Shown here one piece after another: positions 1 to 8,486 of a stretch of 64,000 nucleotides of DNA. The notes beneath the pieces are model-generated. The model worked only from the letters and a program-made list of their open reading frames with translations, was not told where the DNA came from and did no database searches. Source of the stretch: DASPUH01 sp964518505 (GTDB taxonomy: Bacteria > Chloroflexota > Limnocylindria > Limnocylindrales > CSP1-4); contig CAZFGT010000002.1 in the NCBI GenBank assembly GCA_964518505.1, positions 1 to 64,000 on the forward strand, read 5' to 3'. Both the position numbers and the translations under genes were made by a program. The first letter of the stretch is position 1; every line of letters begins with the position of its first letter.

Positions 1-1458
1 GTGCACGGCGATGGCCCGGGCGTAGGCGGCTTCGTACTCGCGAGCCGGGACGCCCCAGGCGTGGTCCTCGGCCATCCCGCGGCGCACCAGGGCGGCCCAC
101 CGGTCCGGGTCGCGGTACGCGGCCACGGCCCGCCGCACGGCTTCCCGCAGGGCCGCCGGCGTCGCCTCCTGGAAGGTGAAGCCGTTGCCACGCGTCCGGG
201 CATCGGCGTCGAAGACGGTGTCGGCGAGGCCGCCGGTGGCCCGCACGATGGGCACCGACCCGTAGCGCAGGGCGATGAGCTGGCCCTGGCCTGACGGCTC
301 GAAGCGGGACGGCATCAGGAACGCGTCGCTGGCCGCGTAGATCCGGCGCGCCTCGTCGCGGTCGAAGCGGTCGAGCACCACCAGCCGGTCGGGGTGACGG
401 ACCGCCAGCGCCTGCAGGCCGGCGACCAACCGCGCGTCGCCCGTCCCCAGCACGATCAGCCGCACCCCCATCCGCAGGAGAGCCGGGGCCGCGCCGGTCA
501 GCAGGTCGAAGCCCTTCTGCGGGTCCAACCGACCGACCAGGCCCATCAACGGCGCGCCGCGCGCGTCCCAGCCGCGACCGATGCCGGGCGCCAGGCCATG
601 GCGCGCCACGAGATCGGCCTTGCAGGCGGCCTTCCCGGCGAGGGCGCGCCGGCTGAACGCCGCGGCCTGCACGGCATCGTGGGCCGGGTCCCAGAGGACG
701 GTGTCGATGCCGTTCATGATCCCCACGTACCGGTCGCCAAGGTCGCGCAGCAGGTCGTCGACACCGGACCCGTAGGCCGGCCCCAGCGTCTCGCGGGCGT
801 ACGTGGGGCTCACGGTGTTGACCAGGTCCGCGTGCGTCAGGCCCTCGCGCAGGAGGTCGACCCCTGCCGGCCTGCCCACCGAGGCGGGCAGGCCGAGCCG
901 CCACGCCTCGGGGCGCGGCGTCCAGCCGTGGTACGCCAGGTTGTGGCAGGTGAGCTGGCTGGCCGCTGGACCCACGACAGGATCGGTGGCATACCCATGG
1001 CGCAGGTGGAGGAGCACCGGACCGGCCTGCCAGTCGTGGCCGTGCACGATGTCGACGGGCCGTCCCTCCGCCCGGATCGTCTCCAGGGCGGTGCGTCCGA
1101 GCAACGCGAAGCGGCCCGCGTTGTCGGGGTAGTCGGCACCTGCCTCGCCGTAGAGCCCGGCTCGATCGAACGACGAGGGATGGTCCACGAGGCGGACGCG
1201 GTAGCCGTCACCGGCGAAGGTCAGGAGGCCCACCTCGACGTGGCCCGATCGGCGCGGACCCGTCGCCACCGGCACGCGGATCGTGCTCCGCACGGGCGGC
1301 GGGTCGAGCGGCAGCCGGACGCCCCGGTAGTGCGGCAGGTAGACGTCCACCTCATGACCCAGCTGGCCGAGGGCGCGCGAGAGCGCGTCGACGACGTCGG
1401 CCAGGCCGCCGGTCTTGGCGTAGGGCTCGCACTCGGAGGCGACCATGGCGATCCGCAC
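1..1458 (-). CDS. glgA: Glycogen synthase GlgA (3' end outside window)
   Basis: The reverse strand encodes 486 codons of an ADP-glucose glycogen synthase of the GT5 family, which extends alpha-1,4-glucan chains in the cytoplasm. The N-terminus has the substrate-loop signature KTGGLADVV at about residues 18-26. The GT-B fold continues with HGHDW, a KGFD motif after GRLDPQ, and the C-terminal EPSGQGQLIALRYGSVPIVRATGGLxDT-type acceptor-site region, seen here in pieces. I chose the GTG at 1456-1458 because it lies four codons before the first ATG and matches the family start; the C-terminus is cut at position 1. It is divergent from glgP with under 50 bp between starts, so the two glycogen genes probably share control. 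Confidence 0.93.
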   Translation of the reverse strand, partial: MRIAMVASECEPYAKTGGLADVVDALSRALGQLGHEVDVYLPHYRGVRLPLDPPPVRSTIRVPVATGPRRSGHVEVGLLTFAGDGYRVRLVDHPSSFDRAGLYGEAGADYPDNAGRFALLGRTALETIRAEGRPVDIVHGHDWQAGPVLLHLRHGYATDPVVGPAASQLTCHNLAYHGWTPRPEAWRLGLPASVGRPAGVDLLREGLTHADLVNTVSPTYARETLGPAYGSGVDDLLRDLGDRYVGIMNGIDTVLWDPAHDAVQAAAFSRRALAGKAACKADLVARHGLAPGIGRGWDARGAPLMGLVGRLDPQKGFDLLTGAAPALLRMGVRLIVLGTGDARLVAGLQALAVRHPDRLVVLDRFDRDEARRIYAASDAFLMPSRFEPSGQGQLIALRYGSVPIVRATGGLADTVFDADARTRGNGFTFQEATPAALREAVRRAVAAYRDPDRWAALVRRGMAEDHAWGVPAREYEAAYARAIAVH

Positions 1459-1493
1459 GTGTGCATCGTAGCCGCCGCGGCAGGTGCGTCGTG

Positions 1494-1499
1494 TACGAT
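1494..1499 (+). promoter_or_regulatory. -10 box TACGAT of glgP, leaderless type
   Basis: TACGAT lies 8 nt before the ATG at 1508, so transcription would begin at or very near the start codon. No Shine-Dalgarno sequence is visible. Confidence 0.55.
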
Positions 1500-1507
1500 G
1501 CCGGCGC

Positions 1508-3673
1508 ATGTTCATGCCCGAGATCCCGGCCCAGGAGCTCGTCCCGCTCCGGCTGCCACCCCGCCTGGCCGGCCTCCGGCGTCTCGCCTTCAACCTCTAC
1601 TGGACGTGGCATCCGGAGGTGCGCGAGCTCTTCAGCCGGATCGACGCCGGCGCCTGGGAGCGGTACCGCAGCCCGGTGCCGCTCCTGCACCTGGACCGGG
1701 ACTGGACCGAGCTTCTCGACAACGAGGGCTTCATGGTCGACTACGAGGCGGTCCTGGCCAGCTTCGACGCCTACCTGGCCAACGGTAGCGGCCACTGGTA
1801 TCCCGGCGGCGCCGGCGCAACCTTCGCCGGTCCGGTGGCTTACTTCTGCGCCGAGTACGGCATCCACGAGACGCTTGGCCTCTATTCCGGGGGCCTGGGC
1901 GTCCTCGCCGGCGACCACTGCAAGACGGCCTCCGATATGGCCCTGCCGGTCGTCGCCGTGGGCCTCTTCTACCGCCACGGCTACTTCAGCCAGACGATCG
2001 ACGCCGACGGCCACCAGGAGCACGCCTACCCCGACTTCGACCCGCGCCGCATGCCCCTCCAGCGTGTCATCGGCCAGGACGGCGGGCCGCTGCTCGTGCC
2101 CGTCGAGCTGCCCGGGCGGACCGTCCACTGTGCCGTGTGGCGGGTGGAGGTGGGCCGCGTGCCCCTCCTGCTGCTGGACTCGGACGTGCCCGAGAACGTG
2201 CCGGAGGACCGCCCCATCACCCACATCCTGTACGTGCGCGGCCGCGAGATGCGCCTGTACCAGGAGATCGTGCTCGGCGTGGGCGGCGTGCGCGCCCTGC
2301 GCGCGCTCGGCATCGACCCGGCGGCCTGGCACCTCAACGAGGGCCACTCGGCGCTCCTCCTCGTGGAGCGCACCCGCGAGCTGATGGCCGGCGGGATGCC
2401 GTACGAGGAAGCCCTGGCCGCCGTCAGCGCGGCGTCCGTCTTCACCATCCACACCCCCGTGGCGGCCGGCAACGAGCGCTTCGCCGCCGACCTGGTGCGC
2501 CGCCTGATCGCACCCCTGCTGGCCGGCGTCGGCCTCGATGTGGAGCGGATCCTGGAGCTCGGCCGGGGGCCCGACGGGAACGCCGCCGAGTTCGACATGA
2601 CGGCCCTCTGCCTGCGCAGCACCTCGGGCGCGAACGCCGTCAGCCAGCTCCACGGGCGCACGGCCAACGCCACCTGGCACGAGGTCGCGGGCCGCGAGAT
2701 CCTGGCCATCACCAACGGCGTACACGTGGCCTCCTGGCTGGGGACCCCGTTGCGGCGTCTGTACGAACAGCGTGGCGCGGACCTCGACCGGCTCGACGCG
2801 GCCCGCCCGGCGGACCGCTTCTGGGAGCACCTGGACAGCGTCGAGGACGACCGCCTGTGGGCCGCCCACCGGCACCTCAAGGTGGAGCTGGCGCTCTACG
2901 CCCGGCGCCACCTGCGGCATCAGTTCGCGCGCCTCGGCGAGGCCCCAGAGGCGCTGGCGGAGTTGTCCCAGGCACTGGATCCCGACGTCCTGACGGTCGG
3001 CTTCGCGCGGCGGTTCGCCACCTACAAGCGCGCCGAGCTGCTCTTCCTGGACGAGGAGCGGCTGGCGTCGATCCTGTGCGACCGTGATCGACCGGTCCAG
3101 GTGGTGATGGCCGGCAAGGCCCATCCGGCCGACCGCCCCGGCCAGCAGGTCATCCGCGACATCTTCGCCCGCAGCCGCGACGACCGCCTGCGGGGCCGGG
3201 TCCTGATCCTGGAGAACTACGACATGCGCATGGCCCGCCGGCTCGTGCGGGGCACGGACGTCTGGCTCAACACGCCGCGCCGGCCCCTCGAGGCGTCCGG
3301 CACGAGCGGCATGAAGGCGGGCGCCAACGGCGCCATCAACTGCTCGGTCCTGGACGGCTGGTGGGACGAGGGCTACACCGGGGACAACGGCTGGGCCATC
3401 GGCGGCCGCGACATCGATCCCAACGACGGGGCCCAGGACTGGGCCGATGCGCAGGCCCTGTACCACCTCCTGGCCGACGAGATCGTGCCCCTCTACTACA
3501 CCCGCGGCGAGGATCGGCTGCCCCACGGCTGGCTGGGTCTCATGCGTCGCTCGCTGGCCTCCATCACGTGGCGCTTCTCGAGCACCCGCATGCTCGAGGA
3601 GTACGTGGCCCAGCTCTACCTGCCGGCCGCCTCCGGGGCGATGAGCCGACGCCAGGTCAGGACCGGGCGGTAG
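1508..3673 (+). CDS. glgP: Alpha-glucan (glycogen) phosphorylase
   Basis: This 721-residue protein is an alpha-glucan phosphorylase of the short prokaryotic GT35 type, which releases glucose-1-phosphate from glycogen using pyridoxal phosphate. The N-terminus carries the DUF3417-like segment (LAFNLYWTWHPEVRELF). The catalytic centre shows CAEYGIHETL, the glucan loop GGLGVLAGDH, and the cofactor site EASGTSGMKAGANG with the Schiff-base lysine. Length fits the subfamily. I start at the ATG at 1508, although an in-frame GTG exists at 1484, because the -10 box at 1494 favours the later start. Divergence from glgA suggests coordinated storage and use of glycogen. The last 58 nt overlap the convergent GNAT gene. 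Confidence 0.93.
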   Translation: MFMPEIPAQELVPLRLPPRLAGLRRLAFNLYWTWHPEVRELFSRIDAGAWERYRSPVPLLHLDRDWTELLDNEGFMVDYEAVLASFDAYLANGSGHWYPGGAGATFAGPVAYFCAEYGIHETLGLYSGGLGVLAGDHCKTASDMALPVVAVGLFYRHGYFSQTIDADGHQEHAYPDFDPRRMPLQRVIGQDGGPLLVPVELPGRTVHCAVWRVEVGRVPLLLLDSDVPENVPEDRPITHILYVRGREMRLYQEIVLGVGGVRALRALGIDPAAWHLNEGHSALLLVERTRELMAGGMPYEEALAAVSAASVFTIHTPVAAGNERFAADLVRRLIAPLLAGVGLDVERILELGRGPDGNAAEFDMTALCLRSTSGANAVSQLHGRTANATWHEVAGREILAITNGVHVASWLGTPLRRLYEQRGADLDRLDAARPADRFWEHLDSVEDDRLWAAHRHLKVELALYARRHLRHQFARLGEAPEALAELSQALDPDVLTVGFARRFATYKRAELLFLDEERLASILCDRDRPVQVVMAGKAHPADRPGQQVIRDIFARSRDDRLRGRVLILENYDMRMARRLVRGTDVWLNTPRRPLEASGTSGMKAGANGAINCSVLDGWWDEGYTGDNGWAIGGRDIDPNDGAQDWADAQALYHLLADEIVPLYYTRGEDRLPHGWLGLMRRSLASITWRFSSTRMLEEYVAQLYLPAASGAMSRRQVRTGR

Positions 3674-4503
3674 TCCAGGCTCGCATACAGGGCCGTGGCG
3701 GCCGCGTTGTCGGCCTCCACCGAAAGCCATACCAGCCGCGCCCCGCCGGCCAGGCCGGCCCGCGTGGCGACCGTGGTCATGAGCGTCCCGTAGCCCTGGC
3801 GGCGTCGCGCCGCGACCACCCCGACCCCCTGGAGGGCGGCCAGGCCGTCGCTCCGGATGAGGCGCGCGGTCGCCACCGGCGCCCCGTCCAGCCGTGCCAG
3901 GTAGGCCCGCACGCGGCCGGCCTCCAGGCCGGCCCGCAACGAGCGGACCCGATCGGCGGCCTCCGCCGGGGCGAGCCCGAAGATCGCCCGCTCGGTCGCC
4001 TCGTAGGCCGCCGCCGTGGCCGGCGTGACGGCCTCCAGGCGCAGGCTGGGCGCCAGGTGCGGCACGGCGGCCGCCCGGCGCGTCCACAGGATGCGTTCAT
4101 GACCGATCTCCAGCCAGCCCCGCCCCTGGAGCCGCAGGGCGAGGTCGGAGGGCGTCGCCAGCTCGTCGACCAGGAGGATGGCGGGCACCTCGCCGAGCCG
4201 GCGCAGCCGGGCGGCGACCGCCTCGGCCTGGGCGGCCCAGTCGGCCTCGGTCCACCGCGGCCGAGCGACATGGTTGAAGGCCAGCCCGCGGCCCGGCCAG
4301 GCCACGAGATCGGCGCCGAGCACGGGATCGGGCGTCAGCGTGGCGCCCGCGTGGACCCACAAGGCGACCAGCTGGTCCTCGATGGCCGCTCGCTCGGCGG
4401 CATCCGGGGGCGGCGGGACCGCCTCAGCGTCGGCCCGCGGCCGGGCCTCGGCGGGCCGCCGGAGGGGGACCTCGGGGGCGCTCGCGTCAGGCTCCCAGGA
4501 CAA
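3616..4503 (-). CDS. GNAT-family N-acetyltransferase
   Basis: The product (about 295 residues from the TTG at 4503) ends in a GNAT domain. The acetyl-CoA pyrophosphate loop is visible as GVGVVAARRRQGYGTLM, followed by the helix-strand LSVEADNAAATALYASLDY typical of the fold. The N-terminal half is a second, more diverged GNAT-like half (LVAWPGRGLAFNHV), as in tandem GNAT proteins. The substrate is unknown. The start is uncertain: the TTG overlaps the end of the DUF885 gene by 17 nt, which would give translational coupling, but no strong ribosome site is visible. The 3' end runs 58 nt into glgP on the opposite strand. Confidence 0.8.
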   Translation of the reverse strand: MSWEPDASAPEVPLRRPAEARPRADAEAVPPPPDAAERAAIEDQLVALWVHAGATLTPDPVLGADLVAWPGRGLAFNHVARPRWTEADWAAQAEAVAARLRRLGEVPAILLVDELATPSDLALRLQGRGWLEIGHERILWTRRAAAVPHLAPSLRLEAVTPATAAAYEATERAIFGLAPAEAADRVRSLRAGLEAGRVRAYLARLDGAPVATARLIRSDGLAALQGVGVVAARRRQGYGTLMTTVATRAGLAGGARLVWLSVEADNAAATALYASLDYRPVLTWRRLIAPEAAGR

Positions 4504-6328
4504 GGCGGCGCACCCACTTGATGGGCGGCGCGCCGTGCGAGATGACGGCCTCCAGGTGGGCCCGTTGGTCGAAACCGGGCGTGGCCCCGAAGTCACCCAC
4601 GACGCGCGGCTCGGGCACGGCCGACGCACCCGCCCCGGCCGCCTCGGCGGCCTGCCGGCGCGCGGCCCGCTCCAGGTCCCAGAACTCGAGGGAGCCCATG
4701 TAGTAGGTGCTGAGTTGCGTCGCCGTGAGGCGCGCCCGCAGCCACTTGGCGCGCGCCTCCTGTTCCTCCTGGAAGGCGCCGTGGACCATCAGGTCCATCG
4801 CCTCCGCCTCGGTCATATCGCCCGTGTGGATGGCCACGTCGAGCAGGGCGTTGACGATCGCCCGCAGGTAGAACTTCCAGTGGTTGAGCAGCAGGGCGGG
4901 TTCGTGGTCGCCGTAGCCGGCATCCATCATCACCTGGGTGACGTAGACCGCCCATCCCTCGGCGAACATGCCGGACTGGAAGATGCTGCGGGTCAGGTTC
5001 GGCGTCTTGGCGGCGGCCGCCAGCTGCAGGTAGTGGCCGGGGATCGCCTCGTGGATGCAGAGCAGCCGCTGCATCCGCTCGTTGTCCTCGCGCAGGAAGG
5101 ACTCCAGCCGCTCGGGCGGCCAGTCGTCGCCGGGCGGCGTGATCCAGAAGTAGCTGCGCTGGCCCACCTCCAGCGGCCCCGGCGGGGACAGGAAGGCGCC
5201 GCCGTAGGCGCGCATGAACGTCGGCGTCCAGGTGATCTCCAGCGGCTCATCGGGCAGGCTGATGAGACCGCGCTCCCGGACGAACGCCTCGATGTGAGCC
5301 ACCTCGGCGCGAGCGTCGTCGAGCAGACCGGCGGGCTCGCCGTGCTCGGCCGCGATGGCGTCAAGGACGCCCCGCACCAGCGCGTCCTCGTCCTCGGGCA
5401 TCGGGGTGTCCGGTCGCCATGTGGGCCACGCGACGCGGGCCAGCCGCACCAGCTCGGCGCGCACGACGGCGTAGTCATGCCGCGCCCGCGCCTCGACCTG
5501 GTCCGGACCCAGGTCACTGGCCAGGGTGTGGCGCAGCTTCTCCGCGAAGAGCCGCCGACCCAGGCGGCCCTCGCCCTGCGCGCGTGGCCGGACCTCGTCG
5601 GTCAGGAACCTGCGGTAGGCCTCCACGGCCGCCTCGACGTGCGGACGCAGGGCCGCGAGGTGGTCGGCCAGGTGCAGGCCGCCGTCGTCGCTCGCCGCCG
5701 CGATGGCCAGGCCTTCATCCACTTGCTCCATCACGCCGCCCAGCTGCGCCAGGGCGGTCTCCGTGTGCAGCAGCGAGACCGGACGGTCCGGCAGGCCACG
5801 CAGGGCCGACCGCGCCCCGGCCAGGAAGCCGCCAAGGCGGGCCACGCGCCAGGTGAAGGCCAGGCCGCGCTGGGCCCAGGGCGTGGTGTCACGGGCGACG
5901 AGTTCGAAGAGGCCGCTGCCGGCCACCTGGACGACGCCAAGGGGGTCCCAGGCCGACTCACGCAGCACGTCCTCGTCGAAGATCACGCCCTGGAGCGCCT
6001 CGACCAGGATCCCCCGGTCGATCCGTTCGTCGGCCGACAGGTCCGCCTCGGGCAGCGCGCCGGCGGCGTCGACGAGTTCGCCCAGGCGGCGCACCAGACG
6101 CTGCCGGGCCTCCTCGGTGAGGTCGGGCCAGCGATCGTCAAGGGCGTGGTAGCCGGCCTCCGTGGCGAAGACGGGGTAGGCGGCGAACAGGAGGTCGAGC
6201 GCGTCGTGCATGACGCGCTCGTAGGGCGTCCGGGGGGCCGGACGCGGGTCCGGGCCGGCGGCCTGGAACGGTGGCAGGGCCGCGGTGAGAGCGGCCAGGG
6301 ACGGGTCGGGCGGCGTGCTGTCGGGCAT
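4487..6328 (-). CDS. DUF885-family metallopeptidase-like protein
   Basis: This 613-residue protein matches the DUF885 family, thought to be zinc-dependent peptidases or carboxypeptidases. The key motif HEAIPGHYLQ (about residue 430) supplies the HExxxGH metal ligands, with a following FAEGWAVY segment that brings the conserved downstream Glu. No signal peptide is seen, so it should be cytoplasmic. A GAGGA sequence precedes the ATG. It heads a two-gene unit with the GNAT gene and is divergent from the TPM-domain gene. The peptide substrate is not known. Confidence 0.85.
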   Translation of the reverse strand: MPDSTPPDPSLAALTAALPPFQAAGPDPRPAPRTPYERVMHDALDLLFAAYPVFATEAGYHALDDRWPDLTEEARQRLVRRLGELVDAAGALPEADLSADERIDRGILVEALQGVIFDEDVLRESAWDPLGVVQVAGSGLFELVARDTTPWAQRGLAFTWRVARLGGFLAGARSALRGLPDRPVSLLHTETALAQLGGVMEQVDEGLAIAAASDDGGLHLADHLAALRPHVEAAVEAYRRFLTDEVRPRAQGEGRLGRRLFAEKLRHTLASDLGPDQVEARARHDYAVVRAELVRLARVAWPTWRPDTPMPEDEDALVRGVLDAIAAEHGEPAGLLDDARAEVAHIEAFVRERGLISLPDEPLEITWTPTFMRAYGGAFLSPPGPLEVGQRSYFWITPPGDDWPPERLESFLREDNERMQRLLCIHEAIPGHYLQLAAAAKTPNLTRSIFQSGMFAEGWAVYVTQVMMDAGYGDHEPALLLNHWKFYLRAIVNALLDVAIHTGDMTEAEAMDLMVHGAFQEEQEARAKWLRARLTATQLSTYYMGSLEFWDLERAARRQAAEAAGAGASAVPEPRVVGDFGATPGFDQRAHLEAVISHGAPPIKWVRRLVLGA

Positions 6329-6385
6329 GGGTCCTCGGACGTGTCAGGGTCGCGCGAACGGGCCGGCGGCATCGTACCGCACGTG

Positions 6386-6391
6386 TACCCT
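6386..6391 (+). promoter_or_regulatory. -10 box TACCCT, leaderless type
   Basis: TACCCT ends 6 nt before the GTG at 6398 and there is no ribosome binding site, which fits a leaderless transcript for the TPM-domain gene. Confidence 0.6.
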
Positions 6392-6397
6392 GTCGCT

Positions 6398-8104
6398 GTG
6401 AAGGCCAAGCTCCTGGCGACCGCCCTCGGCTCGCTCGGGCTTCTGTTCGCCATCATCGCCCCCGTCGTCGCGGCCGGTCCCCCGTTCCCCGCCCCGGTCG
6501 CCGGCCAGTACGTCTACGACACGGCCGGGGTCTTCTCGGCGGGCGTCGTCGAGCAGGTCCAGTCGACGATCGCCGCGATCCGCCAGCGGACCGGCGCCGA
6601 GATCGTCGTCTACACGCAGGTCAAGTCGAGCGTCGACGAGCAGGGCGCGAAGGACGACGCCGACGCCCTGGGCAACCAGTGGGGCGTGGGCCAGGCCGGC
6701 TTCGACAACGGCCTGGTCATCCTCTTCGACCTCGACGAGTCGCGCTGCCACGGCCAGGTCCGGCTGGACCCCGGTCCCGGGTTCGCGGCGACCTACATGA
6801 GCGAGGGCGACCTGCAGGGCGTCTACCAAGACGACATGCTCCCGCACCTGGCGGGCGGCGCCTGCGACATGGATGGGGCCATCCTGGCCGGCATCGCCCC
6901 GATCGATGCCAGCATGACCCCGGAGGGAGCGCAACAGCTGGCCTTCGCGCGCGAGGTCAACGCGGTGGTCGGGCTCATCATCGCCCCCCTCCTCTTCATC
7001 CTGGCCGCGGGATATGCCGTCCTGACGTGGTACCGCAAGGGTCGTGACGCGGTCTACACCGACGATCCGTCGGTCCTCATGGCCGGGCCGCCGGAGGCCC
7101 TCACGGCCGCCACCGCGGCCCTCGTCTACGACGACCGCTCGAGCCGTCATAGCCTGACCACGGCGATGGTCGACCTGGCCAGCCGCGGCGAGCTGGCCTT
7201 CGCCCCCGAGGGGCAGGCCAAGGTCGGCATCCGCGTCCTGGACCCGCACCCCGACGACGCGTCGCTGGCGGCGGCCCGGCGGCGGCCGCTCTCCGACGCA
7301 GAGACCTACCTGGTCGACGCCGTCCGCGGCATCTCCTCCGACTACCTGGACCCGTCCGACGTCCTGCAGTTCGGCCAGAAGACGCCCGAGTTCGACAAGC
7401 GGCTCGAGCAGCACGCGGTCGACCAGGGCTGGTTCGCCCGCCGCCCGCGCGATCTCATCCAGCGCTGGACGCTGGTGGCCGTCGCCGAGCTGGTCCTGGC
7501 GGTCGTCGTCGGCATCATCGGGGTCAACCTGCCCAGCAGCGGTCTGGTCCTGCTCGCCGTCGCGGCCGGGGCGGCCGCCGTGGTGACCTTCGTGGTGGCC
7601 CAGGTGATGCCCGCCCGTACGCTCGACGGGGCGCGCATCCAGGCCATGCTGAAGGCCTATCGGCGCACGCTCCAGGCGACCATGGCCCAGGCGCGGTCGA
7701 TGCCGCAGGTGGTCCAGCAGGCCAACCTGGCGTGGCTGGACACGCCCGATCTGGCCACCGTGTGGGGCGTGGCCCTGGGGCTGCAGAACGACATCCAGAC
7801 CGTCCTCCAGCGGACCCTGGACGACCAGCGAGCGGCCGGCGGCACGCCGAGCAGCGCCGTGTGGTTCCCCCTCTGGTTCAGCCCGGCCTGGTCGACGGCC
7901 ACGTCCCGGTCGGACTTCGCCGCCGGGGGCACCGGGCTCTTCGCGGCGGGCAGCTTCTCCGCCTCGCCGGTGCCCAACTTCGGCAGCATGTTCTCGGCGC
8001 TGGGCGCCATCGGCAACACGCCGAGCTCCTCGGGCGGTGGGGGCGGGGGTGGCTTCGGCGGTGGCGGCGGCTTCGGCGGTGGTGGGGCCGGCGGCGGCTT
8101 CTGA
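6398..8104 (+). CDS. TPM-domain membrane protein with DUF2207-like C-terminus
   Basis: The 568-residue protein starts with a signal or anchor segment (residues 5-25), then a TPM domain (about 30-170; YVYDTAGVFSAGVVEQV), a transmembrane helix near 190-212, a cytoplasmic region, and two further helices near 365-410. The C-terminus is a run of Gly-rich repeats (GGGGGFGGGG). This layout matches YgcG/DUF2207-type membrane proteins. TPM domains elsewhere include a thylakoid phosphatase and photosystem II repair factors, but the function here is unknown. The GTG start is set by the -10 box 6 nt upstream; a longer in-frame reading reaches back through the DUF885 gene and is a shadow. Confidence 0.82.
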   Translation: MKAKLLATALGSLGLLFAIIAPVVAAGPPFPAPVAGQYVYDTAGVFSAGVVEQVQSTIAAIRQRTGAEIVVYTQVKSSVDEQGAKDDADALGNQWGVGQAGFDNGLVILFDLDESRCHGQVRLDPGPGFAATYMSEGDLQGVYQDDMLPHLAGGACDMDGAILAGIAPIDASMTPEGAQQLAFAREVNAVVGLIIAPLLFILAAGYAVLTWYRKGRDAVYTDDPSVLMAGPPEALTAATAALVYDDRSSRHSLTTAMVDLASRGELAFAPEGQAKVGIRVLDPHPDDASLAAARRRPLSDAETYLVDAVRGISSDYLDPSDVLQFGQKTPEFDKRLEQHAVDQGWFARRPRDLIQRWTLVAVAELVLAVVVGIIGVNLPSSGLVLLAVAAGAAAVVTFVVAQVMPARTLDGARIQAMLKAYRRTLQATMAQARSMPQVVQQANLAWLDTPDLATVWGVALGLQNDIQTVLQRTLDDQRAAGGTPSSAVWFPLWFSPAWSTATSRSDFAAGGTGLFAAGSFSASPVPNFGSMFSALGAIGNTPSSSGGGGGGGFGGGGGFGGGGAGGGF

Positions 8105-8123
8105 CCGCGGCGTCGCCCTCGGC

Positions 8124-8129
8124 TAGACT
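8124..8129 (+). promoter_or_regulatory. -10 box TAGACT, leaderless type
   Basis: TAGACT ends 6 nt before the GTG at 8136; no ribosome site is present. Confidence 0.6.
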
Positions 8130-8135
8130 GGGCCC

Positions 8136-8465
8136 GTGGGCGCCGTCGAGACCATGGACCAGTTCTTCGAGCACCTCAACGCGGGTGAGCGTGAGGCCGC
8201 CGTGGCCCTCATGGCCGATAACGCAGAGATGCGCATCCACGTCGGCGACAACTCACAGCTGCTCCGTGGCGTGGAGCGCGTGGGAGGCTGGTTCCTGCGG
8301 GCGGACAAGGGCCTCAAGATGATCCCCGCCGACATCCGCGACACCGGCTCGACCTACGAGTGCGACGTGCTCGTGGTGCGGCCCGGCGTGAACTCGCAGC
8401 ACCTGGACGCGACCTTCCGCGTGGAGGCCGGCCGCATCACGGCCATCAACCTGGCCCCGCGCTAA
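8136..8465 (+). CDS. NTF2-like / nuclear transport factor fold protein
   Basis: A 109-residue cytoplasmic protein with the shape of the SnoaL/NTF2-like fold: an initial helix (MDQFFEHLNAGEREAAVALMADNAEM), a curved sheet, and a final strand pattern DATFRVEAGRITAINL that is common to this superfamily. Such proteins are small ligand-binding or isomerase scaffolds; no catalytic residues can be assigned. It lies 31 nt after the TPM gene but has its own TAGACT box, so it is probably transcribed separately. The convergent LysM gene ends 21 nt away. Confidence 0.7.
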   Translation: MGAVETMDQFFEHLNAGEREAAVALMADNAEMRIHVGDNSQLLRGVERVGGWFLRADKGLKMIPADIRDTGSTYECDVLVVRPGVNSQHLDATFRVEAGRITAINLAPR

Positions 8466-8486
8466 AGGCCGCGCCGGGTGCGGCGC

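Noticed and set aside
1352..4087. Long reverse-strand open frame of over 900 codons across glgP
   Set aside because: It is the shadow of glgP in GC-rich DNA, with low-complexity composition and no family signature.
4178..6397. Forward extension of the TPM-domain frame back through the DUF885 gene
   Set aside because: The upstream part is antisense to a clear DUF885 protein; a signal peptide and a -10 box mark the true start at 6398.
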